Of a stretch of 64,000 nucleotides of DNA, positions 22,740-32,234 are shown piece after piece. The notes under the pieces were generated by a model, which was not told where the DNA came from, did not search any database, and saw only the letters and a list, made by a program, of their open reading frames with translations. The number at the start of each line of letters is the position of its first letter. Positions within the stretch are counted from its first letter, which is position 1. Both the position numbers and the translations under genes were made by a program. This DNA is from Chloroflexota bacterium (GTDB lineage Bacteria > Chloroflexota > Anaerolineae > Anaerolineales > Villigracilaceae): the NCBI GenBank assembly GCA_021414245.1, contig JAIOOU010000004.1:248001-312000 (forward strand), in the 5' to 3' direction.

Positions 22740-25700
22740 ATGTTGCCCGGGTTGGGAATTAATCTGTTCTTTATTGCGTTGGTGCTGATTGCGGCCGTTC
22801 TGACGGCCTTGTGGCTGTTAACGCGCTCCCGCGCGGCACTGCCTGTAATTTCCAAACCCGTTGCCTACCCTGATGCTTCCCGTTCATCCAATGATGCAGT
22901 GATCATCATTGAACCCGGCGGACGGGTTGAACATATTAGTCCGCTTGCACGCACTTTTTTCGATCTACGTGAGAATGAGCCTTATGACCTGGAGCGGCTT
23001 GCACGCCGGGTACGTCCCTCCGATGATTTCCTGGATATTTGTGTTTCCCCCGGATACAAGCGTGTTTCCATCGGCGGAAAGTTGATGGAAATCGCCTCTT
23101 ATGAAGTACCAGGTGTATACCCGCTCATGCTGGTTTCCCTGCGTGGGAAGGATTTTTCCCCGGCTCTTGAGCAGGGTGGCGGAGCCTCGGAAGAGATATT
23201 AAGGGTGGTTACTGAATTCAGTCAGGGAATTGCCGCCAGCCTCGATCTTGATACTACAGTTCAATCCATCCTTGATAATGTAAGTCGTCTGGTCCCCTCC
23301 GATGTTCTTGAATTAAAACTCTGGAATGCGGAAAACCAGGCTCTTGTGCCCCATCAATCATTCAAGCTTAATGAGAGAAAGGGACGGGTTGTGATTCCGC
23401 CATCCCAGTTTGGAAGCCTGACCACTCAATTGGCGGCAAAACGGGTTCCAATGATGCTGGCAGATGCCCGATCCCAGCCTGAACTTGCCGTGAACGGTGA
23501 ACTGCTTCCAATCCAGTCTTATTTGGGAATTCCCCTCCTGGCAGGCGGGGAATTGATCGGTTCGATCGAGGCGGGTCAAAAAGGTGGCGGGGCGTTTGGT
23601 CAACATGATCTTGACATGCTTTCCCTGATTTCCACCCAGGCCGCTGTTGCGATCCGGAATGCCAGATTATATGAAGAGGAACAAAAGCGTGGACTGGAAC
23701 TTGCCGGCCTTGCAAATTTAAATCAGTCACTTGGATCTGTACGCGATGTTCAGGATATTTTTGTTCGGCTTGTGGAAAGCATCGCCCCGCTTTTCGCCGT
23801 GGATATTGTCGGCTTCCTGATCTATGATGAAGAGAAGCGCACCCTCGAGGGCAGGGCGCCTTTCCACGGATTACCCACCCATCTGGTTGATATTTACCGC
23901 GCAGGCATCGCAGCTGATGGATCGGCTGAGCGTGTACTTTCGAGCCAACAGGCTGTTTTCACCTTAAATGCAGCCAGTGATGAAAAATGGCAGGCCCTTG
24001 GCCTTTCTGACATTGCGATTGCAGCCAGTTTGCGTGACAATGCCCTTATTCCCTTGATTTCATCAGGACATGTGCAGGGATATTTGCAGATCGGCCACCA
24101 TACGCAAGGTGCATCGGCGTTTACTGCGGAGGAAGTCCGTCTCGCGAACATTGTTGCCAATCAGGCGGCAGCGATCATAGAGAATGTGCGTCTGGTACAA
24201 CAGGCACGCATCCGAACGCAGCGTTCTGAAGCATTGCGCCGCATTGCAAGCCTGTCCGGTTCATCCGCCACCCTTGAAGAGATCTTGAAATACTCGGTAC
24301 AGGAGCTGGCCGGTCTTCTTCAGGCGGATACGGGCGCAATATTCCTTATGGATGAGTCCCGCGGCGAATTGCGCCTGCGCCGCGAATCCACCTTTGGCAT
24401 TTCCGAGGATGTCAGCAAATCCTTCCTTCAGATCTTTGTGGATGACCCGAATTACCCTTATACAGTTTCAGGTAGTCAAAAACCATTCCTGTCCGGCCGC
24501 TTGAGCACGGATCGAAGGGTCTTGCCGGTCTATCGGCCTTTGACGACCGCGCTTCTGGTTGAATCCGCCATTGTTGTTCCACTGGTGGTTCGGGAGCGCA
24601 GTATTGGCGAATTAATGCTGGGCAGTTTTAAAGCCGATCATTTTAATACATATGACCTGCAAATTGTCTCCACGGCAGCGGCGCAGTTGGCGACCGCAGT
24701 GGAGTCGGCAGGGTTGTTGGCTCAAACGGATGTTTCTTTACGCCGACGGGTGGATCAGCTTTCGGCGATCACGCGAGTTGGCCGGGAATTGGGCGCAACC
24801 CTCGATATTCAACCTTTGCTCAAGATCATTCATGATGAAGGGTTAAGGGTTGTGCATGCAGATTGCGCATCCATTGTTTTGTTTGAACAAAAAACAACCC
24901 TGTCAGACCCCAAAGTCGAATTCTTTGCCGGTTGTGAGCCGGGCGCTGGAATGTCCGATATTCAACAGGCCGCATTGACAAGCGCTGAACCTCAAATCGT
25001 TGCCGATTTTTCATTGGAAAACAAACGGATTCCGCATCAGGGAGTGAATTCCGCCCTCGTTGTCCCGATCACTTATCAGGCCCAGATTGTGGGCTTGATA
25101 AGTCTGCATTCGCGCCAGCCCGGTTTCTTTACAGCGGATGTAGCGGAACTGGTTCAGGCCCTTGCCGTGCAGGCCGGGATCGCGTTGAGCAATGCCCAAA
25201 GCTATAAGATCGAAAAACAAAAGGGCGAGTTGATGCGCCGCCGTGCTGATACCCTTGTGACTCTTACGGACGTCAGCTACAGTATCGGCCAGGAACAACC
25301 GCTTGATCAGGCTTTGCAAATTATCGCGCGAGGCATTCGTGATTCAACCCCCTTCCGGGTTGTGTTGATCAGCATTGTGGAGCAGGATTCTGGTTTGCTG
25401 CGCCGGGTGACCGCGGTGGGAATCCCGGCGGATACGCTCAATGAACTTCTGGCCCGCAAACAGCCGTTGTCTGGTGTTCAACAGCTGATGCATCCTGAAT
25501 TTAAGATCAGCCGTTCCTATTTCATTCCCATTGATCAATCCCCGGTCGTGCCCTCGGATGTACATATCGTCACCCTGGATGTGGCGGAAGCCGCAACCAA
25601 GTCCCCCAATTCCTGGGACCCGGACGATACTTTGCTTGTCCCGCTTGAAAACGCTGAAGGGAATATCATTGGACTGATCAGTCTGGATGATCCGGGAAAT

Positions 25701-28700
25701 GGCCTGCGCCCAGATAAAGCCACCATTGAATCTGTGGAGGTTTTCGCTTCGCAGGCGGCACTTTTGATCGGCACCACCTTCCGCCAAAGTGACCTGCGTA
25801 CCCGCATCGATTCCCTTTCGGCTGGACTGCAGCGCCAGCAAAAATTGCTTAATCTCACACAAAATGACCTGCCCGTCCTGCTTCATAAGGATTTGGAGCA
25901 AACGATCTCCCTGCATGATCTGGATAGACGCGCCCAACGCGTTCGCGCTGGGTTGGCCATTACTGAATCCGTAAGCCGCCAATTGGATGCCTCTTCCGCC
26001 CTGTCTGCCCTTGGCCGGGAAACTTTGACCCAGTTGAGCATGTCGGTTGCGCTGGTGGCAGAAAACACCCCGGATGGTCCGCGCCTGTTGCATGTGCTTG
26101 GCAGCCTGCCGCGTTCCACAAATGTTGAGGCTCTTTTTGGCCAGCGCAATCCGTTGCGCACCTGTTTGCAGAGCGGCACGCCCATATTGATCTCCAATTT
26201 GGATGATTCCGATGAATGGCGTGATGCCTCCCTGCTCACTTCCCTGCGTGCAAAAGGGATGATCTGTCTGCCGGTCGTTGTGGAAGGCAAACCAGTGGCA
26301 GCCATGCTTGCCGTCAGCCCTGAACCGATCACCTCCTTTACGGAGGAGGACTATCAAGTCTATCTGCAGATCTCGCAGCAGACCTCCCTGATCCTTCAAA
26401 ACATCTCCCTTTTGAATCAGACGCGGCGCCGTCTCGATGAAGTGAACCTGTTGCTGGACTTCAGCCGCAAGCTTTCAGCCATGGATACGGATGCGATCAT
26501 CAAATCCCTGCTCGAAAGTTCGCGCCGCGTCCTTCCACATGCTCATGCGGGAGCTGTCCTGCTTTGGAATCCAAAAACAGAAACGCTTTCCCCGCGCATG
26601 GTCTCCGGCTATGCGGATAATGCCAGCATGCTGCAAATCAATTACCGCATGGGGGAGGCCCTGCCTGGAAGTACGTTCTCCCGCAAGACCGCGCGTCGGG
26701 TGGACGAGATCAATTTTGTACGTGACTACAATCTGAATTCGGATAATCTTGCATTATATCGTCAGGCCACTGGCGGTCGTTTGCCGGTTTCCAGTTTGTT
26801 GATCCCGATCATCTCCAGTGAGCAGCCCCTCGGTTTGCTGGTGTTGGACAATTTCAATACCACTTCAGCATTCCGGCCGGAGGACGAGGTTCTGTTGCTT
26901 TCGCTTGCCCAGCAGGTCGCCCTTTCCCTCGACAACTTGCGTCTCGTTCAGGCCACGACCGAACGCGCCGGTCAATTACAGGCATTGAATGATGCCTCCG
27001 CATCCCTTACCTCCAGCCTACGAAGTGACCAGTTGGTGGGCTCCCTGCTCGACCAATTAAGCCCGATCATTCCATACGATACGGCCACCCTCTGGCTGCG
27101 TGACAAGGATCGCCTTTTCGTTGCGGCCGCCCGCGGATTCACAGACGCCGAACATCGCCTTGGATTGTCTGTTGCCGTTTCAGACAGCGTGCTCTTCAAG
27201 GAAATGGCCCAGACCGGGCAGCCCATCCTGGTGCGGGATGTTCGTGAGGATTCCCGCTTCCTGCCGGTTGAGGCTCCTCGTCTTTCTTGGCTGGGGATTC
27301 CGCTGATTTCCAAAGGCGAATTGGTGGGCGCGATCGCCATTGAGAAATGGCAGTCTCATTTTTACACTCATGAACAAATGCAGGTCGCTTTGACCTTTGC
27401 CAGTCAATCTGCTGTATCTTTGGACAATGCCCGGCTGTATGAAGACAGCTTGAACCGCGCCACGGAATTGGATCAACGTTCCCAGCGCCTTACCACGCTC
27501 AACCGTTTCACATCCGCCCTGACCGGACTGCTTGATACTGAACGCATTTTGAATGTCACTGCCGATGAATTGTTCAGGGGCCTTGGAGTGAAGCGCGTTT
27601 CCATCGTGACCTTTGAACGGGGCCAGGCGTACTGGAAGATCACCACCCCCCGTGGGCGTGTCAAACTTCCACGAGCCCTGCCGGATGCTCCAATTTTCAA
27701 CCGACTGCGCGAGTCTCTGGGTATTTTTAATACCGAGGATGTTCGCAACGAACCTGACCTCGCCGAACTCATGGATATGTTCGGGGAAAACACCACGGCC
27801 CTGTTGATCCTTCCCTTGATAAGCGGTCAGCATCTGACGGCGCTTGTTTTTGCACAAATGACGGGTGAGGCCCGCTTTGGTTCGAATGAAATTGAAGTAG
27901 CCCGCACCATTACCAATCAGGCTACCATCGCGCTTGAAAATGCCCGTCTGTATCAATCCACCGTCCGCACGGCCGAGCGCTTTGCCATTTTGAATGAGAT
28001 CAGTGCCCAGATCAGCGCCAGCCTTGACCCCGAGGAGATTTACGTCTCGGTTCACAAGGCGGCGGAACGCTTGATGCCTGTGGAAGCTTTTGTGATCACC
28101 CTTCTGGACGAAGAGAGAAATGAGATCGATCCGGTCTACCTCCTGGATCTTGGCAAGCGCATCCCGGGTCAGCGCGTCCCGTTTGGAAGGGGCATGAGCA
28201 GTGACGTGATCAAGAGCGGAAAGCCGATCCTGGTTTCCTCCCTTGAGCAGGCCAATAACCTGAATGCAGTTCAGACCGGGTCCGGAGAGACCCAGTCCAT
28301 TGTGGCCGTTCCAATGATGTTGGGCGGCAAGGTGCTTGGCATGTTGTCCGCACAAAGCTATCAGGCCGGTGTGTACAGTGAGGAGGATATGCAGATCCTC
28401 GGAACGCTCGCCAATCAGGCCATTGTCGCCATCCAAAACGGACGTCTCTTTGCCGAAACACAAAACCTTGCCGCCCAGTTGGAAATGCGCGTGGTGGAGC
28501 GCACTTCGCAATTGCAGCGTGAACAGCACAATACGGAAACCCTCCTGCGCATTCTCACCGAAGTTTCATCCAGCCTTGATCTTGACCGTGCCTTGAATCG
28601 AACATTGTCACTGCTGAATGACGCCATTGGCGCTGAACAGGGAACCATTCTGCTCCTGCATGCGGAGGACAACCTTTTGCATTTCCGCGCGGGATATGGT

Positions 28701-30143
28701 TATCTCTCGAACCAGTCCAATTCGAGCGGACGCAGTGTCACCTTGAAAGTCGGCGAAGGTCTGGCAGGCTGGGTGGTTCAGAATCGGGAAGCGGTTCTGG
28801 TCAGCGATCTGCATATGGACCCGCGTTGGGTGCGAAATACCTCCGGACAGGATCATCGCAGTTCCATCGTCGTGCCCATGGTCGTGGGCGAGGATGTCAT
28901 TGGCGTACTGATGGTCTTCCAGCGTACTGAGGATTTCTTTAGCGCGGAAATGTTGAATCTGGTGAAAGCCATCGCCGGACAGGTGGCTGTTGCGATTAAT
29001 AATGCTCATCTCTACGAACTGATCCGTGACCAGGCTGAACGTCTCGGTGTCATGCTGCGCAAGGAACAGGAGGATGCAAGCCGCTCGCAAGCCATCCTTG
29101 AGGCCGTGGCCGATGGCGTGTTGGTGACCGGCCCGGACAACCGCATCACCTTCGTCAACTCCTCCACCGAACGCATCATCGCCGTTAATGAAGCGCGCCT
29201 GCTGGGCAATCCGTTGGATTCCTTCGGCGGTCTCTTCGGAAAAGCCGCCAGCACCTGGATGGAGACCATTCGCCGCTGGTCCGAAGACCCGTCTTCCTAC
29301 CAGCCCGGTGATACCTACGCGGAAAAACTGGAGTTGGAAAACGAACGGATCGCGCTCGTCCACCTTGCTCCGGTCATCCTGCAAAATGATTTCCTTGGCA
29401 CGGTCTCGATCTTCCGGGATATTACCCATGAAGTTGAAGTGGATCGTTTGAAGTCGGAATTTGTTGCCACGGTCAGTCATGAACTGCGCACCCCGATGAC
29501 GGCCATCAAAGGCTATGTTGATATTCTGACCATGGGCGCGGCCGGCGCCTTGAACGAGAATCAGATGCACTTTTTGGATGTGGTCCGCAACAATATTGAC
29601 CGGCTCAATACGCTCGTCAGCGATCTACTGGATATTTCCCGCATCGAAGCCGGCCGGGTCACTCTTAACCCCCAGCCTGTTGACCTGTACGAGATCGCTG
29701 AATCTGTCGTTGCGGATGTGCTTCGCCGTTCGCAAAACGAAAACAAACCCATGGCTCTTTCTTTGGATGCCCCGAAGAAACTGCCCCCGGTTAATGGGGA
29801 CGGCGATCGGGTCCGGCAGATTCTGGGCAACCTGGTGGACAATGCCTACAACTACACTCCCAATAACGGCTCCATCCGCGTGAACATTCATCAGGAAAAT
29901 GGTGAAGTGCAGGTGGACGTTCAGGATAATGGGGTCGGGATCGCTCCTGATGATCAGGCCCGCATCTTTGAGCGCTTTTATCGGGGCGAACACCCGCTGG
30001 TTCTTGCCACACCCGGGACCGGGTTGGGATTGCCCATCGTTCGTCAACTCGTTGAAATGCATAATGGCCGGATCTGGATGACAAGTACGGGCGTGCCGGG
30101 CGATGGAAGCACATTTTCCTTTACCCTGCCCGTCCACAAATAA
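22740..30143 (+). CDS. Giant membrane histidine kinase with 11 GAF domains
   Basis: A 2467-residue sensor kinase. One membrane helix lies at residues 7-27. A PAS-like stretch (about 50-130) is followed by 11 GAF units, each ending in the helix pattern QA.VAI.NARLYE; ends fall near residues 308, 484, 660, 820, 1013, 1220, 1402, 1567, 1737, 1903 and 2093. A coiled coil, a PAS domain (about 2110-2235), the HisKA box SHELRTP (His about 2247) and a HATPase with NLVDNAYNYTP, DNGVGIAP and GTGLGLPI complete it. GAF domains bind nucleotides, bilins, haem or other small ligands. The catalytic part looks intact. Minus-strand ORFs inside it are shadows. Confidence 0.93.
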   Translation: MLPGLGINLFFIALVLIAAVLTALWLLTRSRAALPVISKPVAYPDASRSSNDAVIIIEPGGRVEHISPLARTFFDLRENEPYDLERLARRVRPSDDFLDICVSPGYKRVSIGGKLMEIASYEVPGVYPLMLVSLRGKDFSPALEQGGGASEEILRVVTEFSQGIAASLDLDTTVQSILDNVSRLVPSDVLELKLWNAENQALVPHQSFKLNERKGRVVIPPSQFGSLTTQLAAKRVPMMLADARSQPELAVNGELLPIQSYLGIPLLAGGELIGSIEAGQKGGGAFGQHDLDMLSLISTQAAVAIRNARLYEEEQKRGLELAGLANLNQSLGSVRDVQDIFVRLVESIAPLFAVDIVGFLIYDEEKRTLEGRAPFHGLPTHLVDIYRAGIAADGSAERVLSSQQAVFTLNAASDEKWQALGLSDIAIAASLRDNALIPLISSGHVQGYLQIGHHTQGASAFTAEEVRLANIVANQAAAIIENVRLVQQARIRTQRSEALRRIASLSGSSATLEEILKYSVQELAGLLQADTGAIFLMDESRGELRLRRESTFGISEDVSKSFLQIFVDDPNYPYTVSGSQKPFLSGRLSTDRRVLPVYRPLTTALLVESAIVVPLVVRERSIGELMLGSFKADHFNTYDLQIVSTAAAQLATAVESAGLLAQTDVSLRRRVDQLSAITRVGRELGATLDIQPLLKIIHDEGLRVVHADCASIVLFEQKTTLSDPKVEFFAGCEPGAGMSDIQQAALTSAEPQIVADFSLENKRIPHQGVNSALVVPITYQAQIVGLISLHSRQPGFFTADVAELVQALAVQAGIALSNAQSYKIEKQKGELMRRRADTLVTLTDVSYSIGQEQPLDQALQIIARGIRDSTPFRVVLISIVEQDSGLLRRVTAVGIPADTLNELLARKQPLSGVQQLMHPEFKISRSYFIPIDQSPVVPSDVHIVTLDVAEAATKSPNSWDPDDTLLVPLENAEGNIIGLISLDDPGNGLRPDKATIESVEVFASQAALLIGTTFRQSDLRTRIDSLSAGLQRQQKLLNLTQNDLPVLLHKDLEQTISLHDLDRRAQRVRAGLAITESVSRQLDASSALSALGRETLTQLSMSVALVAENTPDGPRLLHVLGSLPRSTNVEALFGQRNPLRTCLQSGTPILISNLDDSDEWRDASLLTSLRAKGMICLPVVVEGKPVAAMLAVSPEPITSFTEEDYQVYLQISQQTSLILQNISLLNQTRRRLDEVNLLLDFSRKLSAMDTDAIIKSLLESSRRVLPHAHAGAVLLWNPKTETLSPRMVSGYADNASMLQINYRMGEALPGSTFSRKTARRVDEINFVRDYNLNSDNLALYRQATGGRLPVSSLLIPIISSEQPLGLLVLDNFNTTSAFRPEDEVLLLSLAQQVALSLDNLRLVQATTERAGQLQALNDASASLTSSLRSDQLVGSLLDQLSPIIPYDTATLWLRDKDRLFVAAARGFTDAEHRLGLSVAVSDSVLFKEMAQTGQPILVRDVREDSRFLPVEAPRLSWLGIPLISKGELVGAIAIEKWQSHFYTHEQMQVALTFASQSAVSLDNARLYEDSLNRATELDQRSQRLTTLNRFTSALTGLLDTERILNVTADELFRGLGVKRVSIVTFERGQAYWKITTPRGRVKLPRALPDAPIFNRLRESLGIFNTEDVRNEPDLAELMDMFGENTTALLILPLISGQHLTALVFAQMTGEARFGSNEIEVARTITNQATIALENARLYQSTVRTAERFAILNEISAQISASLDPEEIYVSVHKAAERLMPVEAFVITLLDEERNEIDPVYLLDLGKRIPGQRVPFGRGMSSDVIKSGKPILVSSLEQANNLNAVQTGSGETQSIVAVPMMLGGKVLGMLSAQSYQAGVYSEEDMQILGTLANQAIVAIQNGRLFAETQNLAAQLEMRVVERTSQLQREQHNTETLLRILTEVSSSLDLDRALNRTLSLLNDAIGAEQGTILLLHAEDNLLHFRAGYGYLSNQSNSSGRSVTLKVGEGLAGWVVQNREAVLVSDLHMDPRWVRNTSGQDHRSSIVVPMVVGEDVIGVLMVFQRTEDFFSAEMLNLVKAIAGQVAVAINNAHLYELIRDQAERLGVMLRKEQEDASRSQAILEAVADGVLVTGPDNRITFVNSSTERIIAVNEARLLGNPLDSFGGLFGKAASTWMETIRRWSEDPSSYQPGDTYAEKLELENERIALVHLAPVILQNDFLGTVSIFRDITHEVEVDRLKSEFVATVSHELRTPMTAIKGYVDILTMGAAGALNENQMHFLDVVRNNIDRLNTLVSDLLDISRIEAGRVTLNPQPVDLYEIAESVVADVLRRSQNENKPMALSLDAPKKLPPVNGDGDRVRQILGNLVDNAYNYTPNNGSIRVNIHQENGEVQVDVQDNGVGIAPDDQARIFERFYRGEHPLVLATPGTGLGLPIVRQLVEMHNGRIWMTSTGVPGDGSTFSFTLPVHK

Positions 30144-30154
30144 TTGGAGATTGA

Positions 30155-30529
30155 ATGGCAAGGATCTTGATAGCAGAAGACGAACCCGATATTCGTGAAC
30201 TTGTGGCCTTTACGTTGCGATTCGCGGGCCATGAGGTCACCACTACGTCCAATGGTGAAGAAGCCTTGCACATGGCATCGGAGATCATTCCGGATATCAT
30301 CCTTATGGATGTCCGCATGCCGAAGATGACCGGATATGACGCCTGTCGTGCCATGAAGGCCGACCCTGCCCTGCGGGACATTCCCGTCGTCTTTTTGTCC
30401 GCAAAAGGACAGGACTCTGAAATTCAGACCGGGTTGGAAGCGGGTGCCGAGGAATACCTGCTTAAACCCTTCGCCCCATATCAGCTTACGGAGCGGGTCA
30501 AGGCAATTCTGGCAAAATTTGGAAAATAG
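30155..30529 (+). CDS. CheY-like single-domain response regulator
   Basis: A 124-residue stand-alone receiver with all key residues: acidic pair in IAEDEPD, phospho-acceptor Asp in IILMDVRMP (about residue 52), Ser in VVFLSAKG and Lys in LLKPFAP. It follows the giant kinase by 11 bases and is its most likely phosphate acceptor; without an output domain it must pass the signal by binding another protein, possibly the operon's GTPase, V4R or reductase proteins. Confidence 0.93.
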   Translation: MARILIAEDEPDIRELVAFTLRFAGHEVTTTSNGEEALHMASEIIPDIILMDVRMPKMTGYDACRAMKADPALRDIPVVFLSAKGQDSEIQTGLEAGAEEYLLKPFAPYQLTERVKAILAKFGK

Positions 30530-30535
30530 GATTAA

Positions 30536-31324
30536 ATGAGCGCGATCATTCTGGATGGTTCGATGGTGCATTACGAGGCGTTGGGACGTGGCCGTCCCAT
30601 TGTCTTCCTGCACGGCTGGGTCGGATCATGGCGTTACTGGATCAATGCCATGCAGATCGCGTCCACCTCCTTCCGGGCCTACGCCATCGACATGTTTGGT
30701 TTTGGCGATACCACGCGCGACCCCTTGCGCTATTCCCTGGACCGCCAGGCCGACCTGATCAATCGGTTTCTCGAGGAAATGGGGATTGGCAAGGTGGCCT
30801 TGATCGGGCATGATCTGGGCGCGCTGGTGGGCATGTCCTTTATACGACAATGGCCGCGCAGTGTGGACCGTATCATGGCCATCAACTGTCCAATGGATTA
30901 CGACTCGGTCAGTTCCCGCCTGCGGACATCCACCATGCCCGAATTAGTGGACTGGTTGAGTTCCCGCACCCCTGAAGCCATCGCCGCCCTTTCAGACGCA
31001 TCCAAAGCGGACCCGCAAGCTGTTGCGGCCTCTCTCGCAGGACTCCAGTCGAATCATCTCTTTACGGATGTCCGCAGCCTGGGTGTGCCCAGTCTGTTCG
31101 TATACGGGCCGAACAGCCCGGCCGTCATTACCCCCTCCCAGGAAAAAGCCGATACTCTGCCCAATCACATGCATCAGGTCAACCTGGAAGGCACCGGTCA
31201 CTTCCCCATGATTGACAATCCCAACCAATTCAACCGCCTGATGACGGATTTCCTGGCCCTGGACTCTGGGGCAAGTCCGCGGGAATTGCAAATGAAGGAA
31301 GAGTGGAAACGCAGAGTTCGCTGA
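30536..31324 (+). CDS. Alpha/beta hydrolase with Asp nucleophile
   Basis: A 262-residue alpha/beta hydrolase, closely similar at the N-terminus to the one at 17949 (VHYEALGRGRPIVFLHGWVGSW). The nucleophile elbow is GHDLGA, so the nucleophile is Asp (about residue 90) as in epoxide hydrolases and haloalkane dehalogenases; the His is in GTGHFPMIDNP. An epoxide or halide substrate, or loss of esterase function, is implied. It is the last gene of the operon, six bases after the CheY-like gene, with a terminator behind it. Confidence 0.87.
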   Translation: MSAIILDGSMVHYEALGRGRPIVFLHGWVGSWRYWINAMQIASTSFRAYAIDMFGFGDTTRDPLRYSLDRQADLINRFLEEMGIGKVALIGHDLGALVGMSFIRQWPRSVDRIMAINCPMDYDSVSSRLRTSTMPELVDWLSSRTPEAIAALSDASKADPQAVAASLAGLQSNHLFTDVRSLGVPSLFVYGPNSPAVITPSQEKADTLPNHMHQVNLEGTGHFPMIDNPNQFNRLMTDFLALDSGASPRELQMKEEWKRRVR

Positions 31325-31326
31325 TC

Positions 31327-31354
31327 AAGACCGTCAAACCCTGGCGGTCTTTTT
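31327..31354 (+). terminator. Terminator of the PATAN-GTPase-kinase operon
   Basis: AAGACCG / CGGTCTT stem followed by TTTTTCTTT, three bases after the last stop codon. Confidence 0.8.
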
Positions 31355-31381
31355 CTTTCCTCGGTCGATTGGTTTTTTGAC

Positions 31382-31410
31382 TTGACATCCCCAACACAGA
31401 CGTCTATACT
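31382..31410 (+). promoter_or_regulatory. Promoter of the thiamine operon
   Basis: TTGACA (31382-31387) and TATACT (31405-31410) with 17 bases between them: a near-perfect sigma-70 promoter. The transcript would begin about ten bases before the TPP aptamer. Confidence 0.88.
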
Positions 31411-31423
31411 TTATTTGATAAAT

Positions 31424-31512
31424 TGAACGGGGAGCCTGCTCTGACAGGCTGAGAGGAGCGTCCTTCGCTCGACCCGCATTACCTGATCTGGTTAATACCA
31501 GCGGAGGGACTC
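31424..31512 (+). promoter_or_regulatory. TPP riboswitch (THI element)
   Basis: The conserved TPP-aptamer blocks are all present: GGGGAGCC, CTGAGAGG, GACCC, ACCTGATCTGG and TTAATACCAGCGGAGGGA. It binds thiamine pyrophosphate. Its 3' segment GCGGAGG (31501-31507) is complementary to CCTCCGC (31532-31538), the left arm of the following terminator, which gives a clear antiterminator: without TPP the two pair and expression proceeds; with TPP the segment stays in the aptamer and the terminator forms (OFF switch). The controlled genes make TPP from thiamine and import thiamine. Confidence 0.96.
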
Positions 31513-31530
31513 CTGACTCGCACACAGCCA

Positions 31531-31555
31531 TCCTCCGCCCCCGGAGGATTTTTTT
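31531..31555 (+). terminator. TPP-riboswitch terminator that also holds the ribosome site
   Basis: TCCTCCG / CGGAGGA with a CCCC loop and seven T. The right arm GGAGGA (31543-31548) is also the only ribosome site for the TTG start at 31557, so the same hairpin can block both transcription and translation. Confidence 0.85.
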
Positions 31556-31556
31556 G

Positions 31557-32207
31557 TTGATAAAGCGCGCCGTAATTTTCGCCAATGGACATCTGCCTGA
31601 TCTTGATTCTGCCCGCGCCCTGCTTGCCGAGGATGATTTTGTGATCGCCGCGGATGGCGGCGCCAGACATGCCCTCGCCATTGGGCGTACGCCGGACCTT
31701 GTTGTCGGCGACCTGGATTCCATCACCCGGGAAACACAAAAAAAACTCGAACAGGATGGCGTTGAAATCATCCGTTTTTCCCGTGATAAAAACGAAACGG
31801 ACCTTGAACTCGCGATACAGCATGCGTTGAAGTTGAACCTCAGAAAAATCCTGATCGTAGCCGCTTTGGGGGAGCGCCTTGACCAGACACTTGGAAATCT
31901 TTCTTTGATGACCGACCCAAAACTTTCTGACCTTGATCTGCGGTTGGACGACGGGGCGGAGGAAGTGTTCTTTTGCCGGGATCAAGCCCGGGTTTGCGGA
32001 CGAAGCGGGGACGTTGTTTCCCTCATTCCATGGCAGGGGGATGTCACAGGCGTCCTCACCAGCGGTCTCAAGTGGCCGCTCGCGGAAGAAACTTTGTACG
32101 CGAACAAGACACGCGGTATCAGCAATGAAATGATAGCGGAGATCGCGGAGGTTCGGATCAATTCCGGCCTGCTCCTCGTTGTTCACACCCGTACGACGGT
32201 TGCGTAA
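31557..32207 (+). CDS. thiN: Thiamine pyrophosphokinase
   Basis: A TPK of 216 residues. Signature parts are AVIFANG, ADGGARHALAIGRTPDLVVGDLDSI (substrate and Mg sites), FSRDKNETDLELAI and GERLDQTLGNL, followed by the C-terminal beta domain. It moves a pyrophosphate group from ATP to thiamine to give TPP in the cytoplasm. The start is a TTG; 31557 has GGAGGA eight bases upstream and is preferred to the track's TTG at 31554. It is the first gene behind the TPP riboswitch and pairs with a thiamine importer, so the cell salvages thiamine. Confidence 0.95.
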   Translation: MIKRAVIFANGHLPDLDSARALLAEDDFVIAADGGARHALAIGRTPDLVVGDLDSITRETQKKLEQDGVEIIRFSRDKNETDLELAIQHALKLNLRKILIVAALGERLDQTLGNLSLMTDPKLSDLDLRLDDGAEEVFFCRDQARVCGRSGDVVSLIPWQGDVTGVLTSGLKWPLAEETLYANKTRGISNEMIAEIAEVRINSGLLLVVHTRTTVA

Positions 32208-32234
32208 TTTACGTTCAATAAACTGGAGATACAA

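Noticed and set aside
25344-28529. Long minus-strand ORFs of 351 and 449 residues inside the giant kinase gene
   Set aside because: They lie fully antisense to a gene with continuous conserved domains and show no family features; codon bias of the plus gene explains them.
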